Shown here piece by piece: positions 25,702 through 34,249 of a DNA stretch of 64,000 bases. The position numbers were made by a program, and so were the translations under genes. Under the pieces are notes generated by a model. It was not told the origin of the DNA and searched no databases. It saw only the letters and a program-made list of their open reading frames with translations. The DNA is taken from positions 124,001-188,000 of the forward strand of contig NZ_JBITMQ010000012.1 in assembly GCF_044466355.1 (NCBI RefSeq). The letters run 5' to 3'. The DNA is from Actinophytocola sp044466355 (lineage in GTDB: Bacteria > Actinomycetota > Actinomycetes > Mycobacteriales > Pseudonocardiaceae). Each line of letters opens with the position of its first letter. The stretch's first letter is position 1.

Positions 25702-28019
25702 GCCTCACAGGACTCGGGGTTCTCCAGGGAGCAGGCGACCGCGTCCGCGGGGACCGCGGTGCTGACGGTCGCCTGCTGGATGCGGGTCGCCGGGCGCGAC
25801 CGCAGGTAGTACGTGGTCTTCAGGCCGCTCGCCCACGCGTACCGGTACATCGACGACAGCTTCCCGATGGTGGGCGACGCGACGAACAGGTTCAGCGACT
25901 GGCTCTGGTCGATGTAGGGACCACGTGCGGCGGCGAGGTCGATCAGCGCGCGCTGCGGCAGTTCCCACGCGGTGCGGAACAGCCGCTTCGCGTCCGCGGG
26001 CAGCCCCGCCAGCCCCCGCACCGAGCCGTCGTCGCGCTTGAGCTGGTCGCGAGTGGCCGCCGTCCACAGTCCGTGCTTTTTCAGTTCTGCCACCAGGTAC
26101 GAGTTGACCTGCAGGAACTCGCCGGACAACGTCTCGCGCTTGAACACGTTGGACACCTGCGGCTCGATGCACTCGAAACAGCCCGCGATCGACGCGATCG
26201 TGGCGGTCGGCGCGATCGCCACCAGCAGTGAGTTGCGCAGGCCGTGCTCGGCGACCTTCTCCCGCAGTGCGGCCCACCGGTCGGACTGCTTCGGCGTGAT
26301 GCCCCACAGATCCGGCTGCAGGTCGCCGCGCGCGGCGCGGGTCTGCGCGTACGCGGGATGCGCGCCGGCGGACGCGGCCAGGTCGGCGGACGTCTCCAGC
26401 GCGGTGAGGTAGACCTCCTCGGCGAGCCGTGTCGACAGCGTGCGCGCCTCGTCGCTGTCGAACGGAAGGCGCAGCGCGAAGAACACGTCCTGCAGACCCA
26501 TCACGCCGAGCCCGACGGGTCGCCACCGCGGGTTGCCGCGCGCGGCTTCCTCGGTGGGGTAGTAGTTGATGTCGATCACGCGGTCGAGGAACGTGACCGC
26601 GGTGCGCACGGTGTCCCGCAGCCGCGCCCAGTCGATCTCGCCGTCCGCCACGTGCGCGCCGAGGTTGACCGACCCCAGGTTGCACACCGCGGTCTCGTCG
26701 TCGGACGTGACCTCGAGGATCTCGGTGCACAGGTTGGACAGGTGCACGACGTTGCCGGGCTCGGCGGTCTGGTTGCAGGTGCGGTTCGCGGTGTCCTTGA
26801 ACGTCATCCAGCCGTTGCCGGTCTGGGCGAGCGTGCGCATCATCTTCGCGTACAGGTCGCGCGCCCTGACCGTGCGGACGGCCCGGCCCGCCTGCTCGGC
26901 GGCGCGGTACGCCTCGTCGAACGCCTCGCCCCACAGGTCCGGCAGCTCGGGCAGCTCGTCCGGGTCGAACAGCGACCACTCGGCGTCGGTCTCGACCCGG
27001 CGCATGAACTCGTCCGGGATCCAGTTGGCGAGGTTGAGGTTGTGCGTGCGGCGCGCGTCCTCGCCGGTGTTGTCCCGCAGCTCCAGGAACTCCTCGATGT
27101 CCGGGTGCCACGTCTCGAGGTAGACGCAGGCCGCGCCCTTGCGACGGCCGCCCTGGTTGACCGCGGCGACGGACGAGTCGAGCGTGCGCAGCCAGGGGAC
27201 GATGCCGTTGGAGTGGCCGTTGGTGCCGCGGATCAGCGCGCCACGCGAGCGGACGCGTGACCACTGGATGCCGATGCCGCCCGCGAACTTCGACAGCCGG
27301 GCGACCTGCGCGTACCGCTCGTAGATCGACTCGAGCTCGTCGCGCGGCGAGTCCAGCAGGTAGCAGGAGGACATCTGTGTGTGCCGGGTGCCGGAGTTGA
27401 ACAGCGTCGGCGAGCCGGGCAGGTACGACAGGCTCGACATGAGCCGGTAGAACCGGATCGCCTCGGCCGGCGTGTGCGACAGTCCACACGCGACGCGAAG
27501 GAGCCAGTACTGCGGCCGTTCGAGCACGGTGCGGCTGTTGGGGTGGCGCAGCAGGTAGCGGTCGTGGACGGTGCGCAGCCCGAAGTACTCGAACCGCCGG
27601 TCGGCGTCGTGGTCGATGGCGTCGTCGAGCTTGCGCGCGTGCGTGGCGACGAACCTGGCGGTGTCGTCGCCGATCAGGCCGTGGGAGTGGGCGACGCTGA
27701 TCGACTGGCTGAACGAGTGGATGCCGTGGCCGCGGACCTCCTTGTCGACGTAGGTGGCGAGCAGGCGCGCCGCGAGCTTGGAGTACTCGGGCTCCTCGGC
27801 GACCAGCTCGGCGGCGGTCTGGATGGACAGTCGGTCGAGTTCTTCCGTGGTGGCGCCGTCGTAGAGCCCGTTGATCGTCTTCGTGGCTACGCGTTGCGGC
27901 GCCACCGCCGGGAGTCCGGTGGCACAGCGCGCGACCGCGCGGACGATCTTGTCGACGTCGACCGGTTCGGTTTCCCCACTGCGTTTCCGGACACGCATGG
28001 TGTCCTGGATGGCGGTCAC
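25692..28019 (-). CDS. nrdA: Class Ia ribonucleotide reductase, alpha (catalytic) subunit
   Basis: The large subunit (775 residues) reduces ribonucleoside diphosphates to deoxy forms under aerobic conditions. An ATP-cone allosteric domain opens the protein (VRKRSGETEPVDVDKIVRAV). Catalytic residues are the Cys in MSSCYLLD, Asn/Cys/Glu in LSNLCTEIL and the Cys in AVCNLGS, and the C-terminal redox pair is ESCEACQ. GTG 28019 is preceded by GAGGAG at good spacing. The 5' leader carries a cobalamin riboswitch and two NrdR boxes lie beyond it. As in Streptomyces, this suggests the class Ia enzyme is shut off when B12 allows a class II enzyme, presumably encoded elsewhere, to work. Confidence 0.97.
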   Translation of the reverse strand: MTAIQDTMRVRKRSGETEPVDVDKIVRAVARCATGLPAVAPQRVATKTINGLYDGATTEELDRLSIQTAAELVAEEPEYSKLAARLLATYVDKEVRGHGIHSFSQSISVAHSHGLIGDDTARFVATHARKLDDAIDHDADRRFEYFGLRTVHDRYLLRHPNSRTVLERPQYWLLRVACGLSHTPAEAIRFYRLMSSLSYLPGSPTLFNSGTRHTQMSSCYLLDSPRDELESIYERYAQVARLSKFAGGIGIQWSRVRSRGALIRGTNGHSNGIVPWLRTLDSSVAAVNQGGRRKGAACVYLETWHPDIEEFLELRDNTGEDARRTHNLNLANWIPDEFMRRVETDAEWSLFDPDELPELPDLWGEAFDEAYRAAEQAGRAVRTVRARDLYAKMMRTLAQTGNGWMTFKDTANRTCNQTAEPGNVVHLSNLCTEILEVTSDDETAVCNLGSVNLGAHVADGEIDWARLRDTVRTAVTFLDRVIDINYYPTEEAARGNPRWRPVGLGVMGLQDVFFALRLPFDSDEARTLSTRLAEEVYLTALETSADLAASAGAHPAYAQTRAARGDLQPDLWGITPKQSDRWAALREKVAEHGLRNSLLVAIAPTATIASIAGCFECIEPQVSNVFKRETLSGEFLQVNSYLVAELKKHGLWTAATRDQLKRDDGSVRGLAGLPADAKRLFRTAWELPQRALIDLAAARGPYIDQSQSLNLFVASPTIGKLSSMYRYAWASGLKTTYYLRSRPATRIQQATVSTAVPADAVACSLENPESCEACQ

Positions 28020-28108
28020 GTGTTCTCCTCGCTTTTCGGGCGCGCGAGAGAACCCCGACCGTTGGGGGTTGTCCCCGCACGCCCTCCCTCGGGGCAAGCG
28101 GACTGCAC

Positions 28109-28128
28109 CCGGCCACGGGTGTGGCCGG
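28109..28128 (-). promoter_or_regulatory. 8-bp hairpin just 3' of the cobalamin aptamer
   Basis: CCGGCCAC-4-GTGGCCGG is a perfect 8-bp stem immediately downstream (in nrdA sense) of the riboswitch aptamer and 90 bases before the nrdA start. It is the natural candidate for the expression platform. There is no U-run, so a classic intrinsic terminator is not shown. Confidence 0.5.
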
Positions 28129-28295
28129 GGGAGCGGGCAGGTCTTCGGACTTACGGGCAGACGCCTACTGACCGTCGCTTCCCGGACTCACGTCCAGTGC
28201 TTCGTGACGGCGTTCGTTCCCGTTCACCGCTGCGGGGCAGTCCCGGACTCCCACCGGGTTCCCTCTTGCGACGACCACCATGGCGCGATGGCCGA
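28129..28295 (-). ncRNA. Cobalamin (B12) riboswitch in the nrdAB leader
   Basis: On the minus strand the conserved cobalamin-aptamer core is present: GGGAA, then CCGGTGGGAGTCCGGGACTG, directly followed by CCCCGC and AGCGGTGAA (28220-28262), and the 3' end AAGTCCGAAGACCTGCC (28136-28152). Spacing between these blocks fits the class. Adenosylcobalamin binding is expected to lower nrdAB expression, as established for the class Ia operon of Streptomyces. Confidence 0.93.
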
Positions 28296-28307
28296 ACCAG
28301 CTCGCGA

Positions 28308-28354
28308 TCACTATACATAGGGTCTTGATCGAGAACAGCACCCATATGTTGTGT
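28308..28354. promoter_or_regulatory. nrdR box: Tandem NrdR boxes upstream of nrdAB
   Basis: Two 16-base sites match the NrdR consensus ACACWATATATWGTGT. The site at 28308-28323 (TCACTATACATAGGGT) matches 13 of 16 and the one at 28339-28354 (CACCCATATGTTGTGT) 11 of 16. They are 31 bases apart, the three-helical-turn spacing typical of NrdR operators. They sit upstream of the riboswitch, where the promoter should be. Confidence 0.75.
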
Positions 28355-28365
28355 CGGCGTGTCGT

Positions 28366-28690
28366 GTTTCGTGGTTGTCCACAGCTCGCCGGGTTGTCCA
28401 CAGCCAAGATCGACAACCCCGGGTCTGTCGCCCCCCGCTGGTAGGCTGGCAAGGCGGGTGGCCCCCGGGATCGGGTGGGGCCTGCGATGGCGGCGTTTTC
28501 GCGGTTCGGCGGTTTTGCCGGGTGCCGGACGTCCGGTCATGTGCCGCGTACCCGCGGGCACTACTTGAGCAACTGCCTGCGATCGGCGAGTTGTCCACAG
28601 GCAAGATCGTCAGCGGCCGTGTTGTCGGTGTCCGCCGGTAGAATTGGCGTCGGGGTGGCCCCCCGGGTTCGGGTGGGGGATGCCTGCGCA
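28366..28690. repeat. Two dispersed-repeat units with TTGTCCACA boxes
   Basis: No gene lies between the NrdR boxes and the CobW-type gene. Two ~100-base units resemble each other: each has GTTGTCCACAG followed by CAAGATCG, then a CCGSTRG...TGGC stretch and a GGGTGGCCCCCGGG-like block with GGGTGGGG. Perfect TTGTCCACA boxes are at 28375, 28394 and 28591. The units resemble, in opposite orientation, those at 7.26-7.52 kb. Confidence 0.65.
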
Positions 28691-28753
28691 ACTGTCCTGG
28701 GGCTCGGGTTTTCGAGCGTCACTCGCTCCGGCGTGGGACACCGTGCCGATCCG

Positions 28754-29827
28754 TCAGTCTCGCGTGAGCCGGTGCACCGGCTTCGGGTACGACGGCTGGA
28801 ACGCCGCGGGCGCGCCGACCGTCGTGCTCGTCGTGCCGCAGGCTGCGTCCGCTGCCCGGACCGCCTCCGCGCACGCCGCGTCCAGCGTCGCTGGTGGCCA
28901 CGCCACCCGCAGGTTGAACACCGCCCGCGCGTTCGCCGCCGTCGGCGGACCCGGTAGGTCGAGGGTCGGGGCCGCGCCTCCCGACGTCACGCTGCCCTTC
29001 GCCATGCCCGCCTCGGTCTCGACGCTGACTTTCGCGTGGCCCACCAACGTGCCCGCCGCCGCGCGGGACAGGGACGCGAGCGCCACCCGCGCCCACCGGC
29101 CCGGGGCGAGCGGACCGGTCACCGCGACCTCCTGGTTGAGCCACGCCAGCGCCGCCTCGGCGGCCGCGTACCGGTCGTAGTCCAACTCCTCGTCCGGGCG
29201 GTCCTCGGCGCCACCCGCCAGCCAGCGGTCCAGGAGAGCGGTTACCGAACCCGATCGCGCCGAGTACGGGATCACCAGCGCCGACGGGTTGCGCCGGGTC
29301 AGGTCCGACACCAGTGCCGGGACGTCCGCGCCCACCAGGTCCACCTTGTTCAGCGCCAGGACGTCGGCCTCCGCCAGTTGGTGTGCGTACAGGTAGGCCG
29401 CGTCGTCGTCGAGGCCGGCGGCCCACGCCCGCGCGAAAGCCCGGTACCGCACGGGATCCACGACCGTCGTCAGTGGCGCCACCGTCAGCGTGTCGCCGTG
29501 GTAGGCCCGCAGCGGGCGCACCACGGTCGCGCGCAGGTCGGTGCAGCTGCCCACCGCCTCGGCCAGCACGACGTCCGCGCCCGCCTCGACGAGCGTCGTC
29601 GTCACCTCGGCGAGATCGCCGAAACGGCAACAGAAACACCCGTCGAGCACCTCGCCCACCGCGTCCGTCAGGGTTCGCGCCAGTCGCGTGTCCACCAGGT
29701 CGCACCCCTGGTCGTTGGTGACGATCGCGGGCCGGTGGCCGCGGGCACGCAGCTCCCGTGCGGCCGCCAGGAGGGTCGTGGTCTTCCCGGCACCCAGGAA
29801 ACCGCTCACCGGGACGAAGATGGCCAT
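28754..29827 (-). CDS. CobW/COG0523-family GTPase (putative metal chaperone)
   Basis: A 357-residue P-loop GTPase of the G3E family. Walker A is GFLGAGKTT (residues 9-17), the metal-binding CxCC motif is GCFCCRFGDL (Cys64, 66, 67), and ALNKVDL is the guanine-specificity NKxD. The C-terminal half has the family's beta-rich domain. COG0523 proteins insert Zn or Co into client enzymes. It starts 8 bases after the GH116 gene on the same strand, with a palindromic operator covering that junction, so it is probably co-transcribed with the glycosidase. A metal link to that enzyme is only inference. It is not next to any cobalamin biosynthesis gene. Confidence 0.87.
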   Translation of the reverse strand: MAIFVPVSGFLGAGKTTTLLAAARELRARGHRPAIVTNDQGCDLVDTRLARTLTDAVGEVLDGCFCCRFGDLAEVTTTLVEAGADVVLAEAVGSCTDLRATVVRPLRAYHGDTLTVAPLTTVVDPVRYRAFARAWAAGLDDDAAYLYAHQLAEADVLALNKVDLVGADVPALVSDLTRRNPSALVIPYSARSGSVTALLDRWLAGGAEDRPDEELDYDRYAAAEAALAWLNQEVAVTGPLAPGRWARVALASLSRAAAGTLVGHAKVSVETEAGMAKGSVTSGGAAPTLDLPGPPTAANARAVFNLRVAWPPATLDAACAEAVRAADAACGTTSTTVGAPAAFQPSYPKPVHRLTRD

Positions 29828-29839
29828 GTAATCGATTAC
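29828..29839. promoter_or_regulatory. LacI-type palindrome GTAATCGATTAC at the GH116/CobW junction
   Basis: A perfect 12-base palindrome overlaps the GH116 stop codon (TAA) and abuts the ATG of the CobW-type gene. The same core stands upstream of the GH116 gene at 33381-33394. The central CG and flanking symmetry are typical of LacI-family operators. It may be an auxiliary operator or a site controlling an internal promoter. Confidence 0.5.
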
Positions 29840-32800
29840 CCCACAAGGTCGACGGTGAGGGCGGCGCCGGCTCGCACGGTCGTCGCGGTCGGCAGCGTGA
29901 CCAGCACCCGGGAGCCCGTCTGCTGGAACGGAGAGCGCTCTCCCCGCACGGTCACGGTGCGGACCCGGCCGTCCACCTCGAACGCCAGCGTCGACAGGCG
30001 GACCTTGCCGTACCGCACCTCGATCTCACAGGTCTGCCTGCCGCCGTGCCGCTTCTGCCGGTACAGGCCCCACCCTTCGGCCGCTGTGAACGCCGCGCGG
30101 AAGTCGTCCGGCTTGATCTTCGGCGCGAACCCGAGGTGACCCCGTGGGCCGTGGTACTCGTAGCCGCAGACCGCGAGGTACACGCCGTGGCTCATCATCG
30201 CCCGCGCGTAGTGGTCGCTGCACTCGATCTCGTTGTACGGGTTGCGTTTCGCGGCGTGGTGCCGGTCGTGCACCGCCCGCGTCACGGCCAGGCCCTCCGC
30301 CACCATGCCCGCGCTCACCAGGCCGGCCGCGAACTGGTACTCCTGCCCGGTCCACACCTCGTTGAAGTACCCGACGACCCCACCCGCGCCCGCTTCGGTC
30401 GACCCGCCGTGCGGCCACGTGCACATCAGCGTGCCCGCCTCGCCCGGCATCGCGTACACGCGCGGGTCCGGGATGCCCGGCGGCCGGTACGACGCCGCGT
30501 CCGGTACGAAGTTGTTTCGGAAAACGCTCTCCAACGCGGTCCTGGCCTTGTCGGCGGGGAACACGCGAGGCAGTCCGAGCTGGTCGGCGTAGGTCTGCGC
30601 GTAGAGCTGGTCGATGTGGCAGCCGCGGTTGGAGTTCGGCGCGGTCGGGTGCGCGGGGTCGACGCGCTGGAAGAAGTACCCGTACTCGTCGCTCCAGAGA
30701 GCGCTCTCCAGATACGAGGAGCCGCGGTGGGCGAGCCGTGTGTACCGGGCCGCCGACTCCGGGTCGCCCATCTCCTGCGCCATGGCGGCACCCGCGTGCA
30801 GGGCAGCCACGTACAGGCCGCTGATCCAGGGGATCTCACCCCACCACTGTGCGTCGAGCGTGTTCCACTGGCCGCCCTCGAGGATGCCGTCGGCGTCGCC
30901 GTCCTGCGTGATCACCCACTCCAGGGCCTTCTGGACGGACGGCCAGACGCGGCGCAGGAAAGCGGTGTCCGGCGACATCTGGTGTTCGCGGTAGACACGC
31001 AGGACGGTGCCGCACTGGCCGTCGGCGAACCAGCCCTCGCCCGCTTCGCCGCGGTTGCCGATCTCACCGTTGGGGCGCAGTGCGATGCCCAGGTCGACGC
31101 GCTCGCGGGTGTCGCGTTCGAGGTCGGGGAACAGACGGGCGACGGTCTGGGCGTAGTTCCACACGTGACCGCAGGTGCCCGCGCAGCAGTAGATGCCCTC
31201 CCAGGCGTAGAAGCGGCCGTTGTCGAAGCGGAAGCACGTGCTGGTGGCCAATGTGGACGCCGGAGCGAGCGTGCGTTCCAGAAACCAGTGGGGCAGCGAG
31301 GAATCCGTGTACCAGGTGCGCACCCACTCACGGGTCTGCGCGTCGAGCCGGGGGAGGTGCGCCAGCGTGTGGTCGGCGACGGCGCGGGCGTCGCGGAACC
31401 GTGTCGCGTAGTGGTGGCGCAGCCGGGGTCCGTCACGCAGCCAGCCGAACGCGGTTGGTTGCGGGGTGGGAAAGTGCCATGCCAGCACGAACCGCGCCGA
31501 CCGCGACTGTCCTGGCCGGACGGTCAACGGCACGGTGATGGTCGCGGCGGCGCCGCCGTCGGTCGACACGCGCGCCTGGTCGTCGGCCGCGGCGATGACG
31601 AACGTGCCGAACTCGGGAAGCCGCTCGATCGGGATCGACCGGACCGGCCGGTCGCTGAACACGATCCGGCCGACGTTGACGTGCCCCCAACCCGCGGCGA
31701 TCGAGTCGACGACCTCGATGTGGGCGGTCCGTCCGTGCCAGCGGCTGACGTCGACCGACATGGCGGTCAGCGGTTCGATCTCGCGGCCGGTGAGACTCGC
31801 GACGGTTTCGCCGTCCACCACGACGTTCACGCACGTACGGCCGAGGTGCGCGCCGCCACCGACCCAGGCCGTCACGTACCGTCTGTCCACCTGGAACGGT
31901 CGGCTGACGAGGCGGCCCTGGTAGGCGTCCGGGTCGCCGGAGGCGCGGAAGTTGTACGACGTCGCGAACCGGCCGTCGACCGCGTTCAGGTCGTTGACCT
32001 CGCCGAACGGGCGGCGGAAGTCCGGCGGGCAGTCGGCGGGCGTGACCGGTCCGGCGCCGAACGCGTCGCCTTCGACGGTCCAGCCGTCGAAGGAGTCCCA
32101 GGTCTCGAAGACGACGTCCGGGCGGTCGGTGAACACGATCGCGTCGCAGTTGACGTGCGCCCACGGTCCGGTCGCGCGATCGACGATCCGGATGCGTGCC
32201 ATCTTTCCCCGGTGAGCGCTGACATCGAGCATGACCGCGACCATCGGCTCGCTGTCGCGGCCGGTCGCGCTCGCCACGACCTGGTCGCCGACCACGACCT
32301 CGACGCCGGTCTCGCCCGGCCGGTTGCCGCCGCCGAGCGAGACCGCGACGTGGCTGCGTTCGACGGTGAACTCGCGGCTGGAGAGCGCTCCCCGACGGCC
32401 GTCGGGGTCGCCGGCCAGGCGGAAGTTGTGCGAGGTCACGAACGTGGTGCCGTGCACGAGGAGGTCGCCGAAGCGGCGCATGTACGCGGGCAGTTCGGCC
32501 TGGGTGGCGATGGTGAACGCGTCGCCCTCGACGGTCCAGCCGTCGAAACCGCCGGACTCCCAGTCCTCGAACACGATGTCGGTGCTGTCGGGTTCCTCGC
32601 CCGCGCGGGCGGCGAACTGGACGCCGCCGGGGAACGGGGCCGCGAGCAGTTCGGTGGGCTGTTGGCCGCGGGCGGTGAGGCAGACGGGGTTCTCGGACGC
32701 GCCGACGAACTCGACGTCGACCGCGCGGCTGCTCGTGTTGCGGACGGTGAAACCGACGGTGGTGGCGGGGATCGTCGAGTCGGCGGTGTCGAGCGGGATG

Positions 32801-33369
32801 AAGGGGGAGAACGCTTCCGCGGTGACGACGACCGGGCAGTCGGGGTCGCGGTAGGTGACCGTGCCGATGGGGTACTGGCCGACGAAGCGGACGTCGGCGA
32901 AGCCGTCGGCGTCGAGCGTGCGCGTCGTCCCGTTGACGTGTAAGGAGAATCCCTGCGCGAACGGGGACGTGGCGGTGAGCGGTCGCGCGTAGTGCGGGCC
33001 GCCGGGGGTGGCGCCGCCGAGCGGGAAGGTCGAGGGGTTGAGGATGTCCCACGCCCACAGCTTGCCGTCGCCCGCGAGGTAGACCTGGCCGCTGCAGCCG
33101 CCGCCGACGGGCATGCCGATGCGCTGGAGCGCGGGGCCGGTGTACTCGGTGGGTCTGCCGCGGCGGGTGAGGGCGGCGGGATCGAGGTCCTTGTCGGCGG
33201 GGACGGCGATGAGGCCGTCGGGATCGAGGCCCAGTTCGGCGGCAGCGGCGGCGGGGGCGGCCAGCATGCCGACGCCCGCCATGCCCATGGCGAGGAAGGT
33301 GCGCCGGGAGTGGCCCGCGGGTTCCTCGCAGCAGCCGCCGTCTGCGCAGCACTCGGATGCAGTCGTCAT
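29836..33369 (-). CDS. Tat-exported GH116 glycosidase with two inserted beta-sandwich modules
   Basis: A 1177-residue secreted enzyme of glycoside hydrolase family 116 (glucosylceramidase/beta-glucosidase-like). A twin-arginine signal (SRRTFLAMGMAGVGMLAAP) starts at ~residue 21, after a Cys-rich N-tip (SECCADGGCCEE). The N-terminal GH116 beta-sandwich (RIGMPVGGGCSGQVYLAGDG) is interrupted at residues ~262-575 by two tandem, mutually similar modules, each starting FE(D/T)W and DGWTVEGDAF. The (alpha/alpha)6 catalytic domain follows (GRFYAWEGIYCC, EGGQWNTLDAQW, HIDQLYAQ). The Asp in HIDQLYAQ probably corresponds to the family acid/base. ATG 33369 has GGAGG upstream. An operator palindrome precedes the gene. 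Confidence 0.88.
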   Translation of the reverse strand: MTTASECCADGGCCEEPAGHSRRTFLAMGMAGVGMLAAPAAAAAELGLDPDGLIAVPADKDLDPAALTRRGRPTEYTGPALQRIGMPVGGGCSGQVYLAGDGKLWAWDILNPSTFPLGGATPGGPHYARPLTATSPFAQGFSLHVNGTTRTLDADGFADVRFVGQYPIGTVTYRDPDCPVVVTAEAFSPFIPLDTADSTIPATTVGFTVRNTSSRAVDVEFVGASENPVCLTARGQQPTELLAAPFPGGVQFAARAGEEPDSTDIVFEDWESGGFDGWTVEGDAFTIATQAELPAYMRRFGDLLVHGTTFVTSHNFRLAGDPDGRRGALSSREFTVERSHVAVSLGGGNRPGETGVEVVVGDQVVASATGRDSEPMVAVMLDVSAHRGKMARIRIVDRATGPWAHVNCDAIVFTDRPDVVFETWDSFDGWTVEGDAFGAGPVTPADCPPDFRRPFGEVNDLNAVDGRFATSYNFRASGDPDAYQGRLVSRPFQVDRRYVTAWVGGGAHLGRTCVNVVVDGETVASLTGREIEPLTAMSVDVSRWHGRTAHIEVVDSIAAGWGHVNVGRIVFSDRPVRSIPIERLPEFGTFVIAAADDQARVSTDGGAAATITVPLTVRPGQSRSARFVLAWHFPTPQPTAFGWLRDGPRLRHHYATRFRDARAVADHTLAHLPRLDAQTREWVRTWYTDSSLPHWFLERTLAPASTLATSTCFRFDNGRFYAWEGIYCCAGTCGHVWNYAQTVARLFPDLERDTRERVDLGIALRPNGEIGNRGEAGEGWFADGQCGTVLRVYREHQMSPDTAFLRRVWPSVQKALEWVITQDGDADGILEGGQWNTLDAQWWGEIPWISGLYVAALHAGAAMAQEMGDPESAARYTRLAHRGSSYLESALWSDEYGYFFQRVDPAHPTAPNSNRGCHIDQLYAQTYADQLGLPRVFPADKARTALESVFRNNFVPDAASYRPPGIPDPRVYAMPGEAGTLMCTWPHGGSTEAGAGGVVGYFNEVWTGQEYQFAAGLVSAGMVAEGLAVTRAVHDRHHAAKRNPYNEIECSDHYARAMMSHGVYLAVCGYEYHGPRGHLGFAPKIKPDDFRAAFTAAEGWGLYRQKRHGGRQTCEIEVRYGKVRLSTLAFEVDGRVRTVTVRGERSPFQQTGSRVLVTLPTATTVRAGAALTVDLVG

Positions 33370-33380
33370 CGAACGCCTCC

Positions 33381-33394
33381 GGTAATCGATTACC
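33381..33394. promoter_or_regulatory. LacI-type operator upstream of the GH116 gene
   Basis: GGTAATCGATTACC is a perfect 14-base palindrome ending 11 bases before the GH116 start codon, next to its ribosome site. The same 12-base core recurs at 29828-29839. No LacI-family regulator is encoded in the window, so the binding protein would act in trans. Confidence 0.65.
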
Positions 33395-33497
33395 CGGCAG
33401 CTTATGCGCATCGCCGACGAGGATCCAGCCTTGACTAACCGCCCGGGGTGGCGTAGTCGCCCCGGGCAGTGTCGCGATTGGACGGAACGAGCGGGCC

Positions 33498-34154
33498 TCA
33501 GTTCGTCGGATGCGTCGGCGTCGTGCCGGTGCTGACGAACTCGACGCGCTTCGCGGCCGAGACGACCTGGTCGGCGTAGCGTTCGTAGAAACGGGCCACC
33601 AGGGCCAGCGTCGTCGCGGTGGGGACGTCGTACGCGCACGGGTTCGCCGTGACGGTGGCCAGGACCTGTGCGTGCAGGTCGTCGACCAACCGGTCGGTGG
33701 CGTCCAGTTCGGCGTAGGCACCCGGGCTGGGGTCGCTCACGTGGGACTCCAGCGCGGTGGCCATATCGGCCGTGATCGTGCCCATCCTGTCGAAGGCGTC
33801 GCGCAGGTCGGGTGGGACGACGTGGTTCGGGTGGACCCGGTGGGCCGTGTTCGCGATGTGCTCGGCCAGGTCGCCCATGCGCTCGACCTTCTCGGCGCAG
33901 TAGATGGCGGACAGCACGACGCGCAGGTCGGTCGCCACCGGCGCCTGCAGCGCCAGCATCTGCTGCGCCCGTTCCTCGCACCGGTCGCGCAGGCTGTCCA
34001 GTTCCGCGTCGTCCACCAGCACCCGCTCGGCGGTCTCCTTGTCGGCCGTCAACAGCGCGTCCGTCGCCAGACGCATGGCGGTCGCCGCTCGTTCGCACAT
34101 GTCCGCCAGCAGTGCCCGCAGTTCGGCCAGCTCGGCGTGGAACGTCTCCCGCAT
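33498..34154 (-). CDS. phoU: Phosphate-signalling protein PhoU
   Basis: A 218-residue all-helical protein with two PhoU repeats. Metal-cluster motifs of the family are seen as AEKVERMGDLAEHIA in repeat 1 and VARFYERYADQVV in repeat 2 (E/DxxxD). PhoU links the Pst transporter to the PhoR kinase and lowers Pho-regulon activity when phosphate is plentiful. It stands alone: no pst or phoR/phoP gene is in the window. ATG 34154 is chosen because AAAGG is 7 bases upstream; a GTG lies one codon earlier. Confidence 0.93.
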   Translation of the reverse strand: MRETFHAELAELRALLADMCERAATAMRLATDALLTADKETAERVLVDDAELDSLRDRCEERAQQMLALQAPVATDLRVVLSAIYCAEKVERMGDLAEHIANTAHRVHPNHVVPPDLRDAFDRMGTITADMATALESHVSDPSPGAYAELDATDRLVDDLHAQVLATVTANPCAYDVPTATTLALVARFYERYADQVVSAAKRVEFVSTGTTPTHPTN

Positions 34155-34249
34155 CACGTCACCTTTCCCGCCACGACGGCGTACCCCGGTCGCGGTCGTT
34201 CATGCGCACCGTCATGCGGGCGGGGGTGGCCCCGACCAGACTCGAATGC

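Noticed and set aside
7342..28599. DnaA-box clusters as the replication origin
   Set aside because: No dnaA, dnaN, recF or rpmH near either cluster, only three boxes each, and boxes belong to a dispersed repeat.
28754..29827. Cobalamin biosynthesis role (CobW proper) because of the nearby B12 riboswitch
   Set aside because: The riboswitch belongs to nrdAB, transcribed away from this gene's promoter; there are no cob genes here, and COG0523 proteins have varied metal roles.
29836..34098. A longer GH116 protein of 1420 codons starting at 34098
   Set aside because: The added part is antisense to phoU and to the operator; the Tat signal and ribosome site fix the start at 33369.
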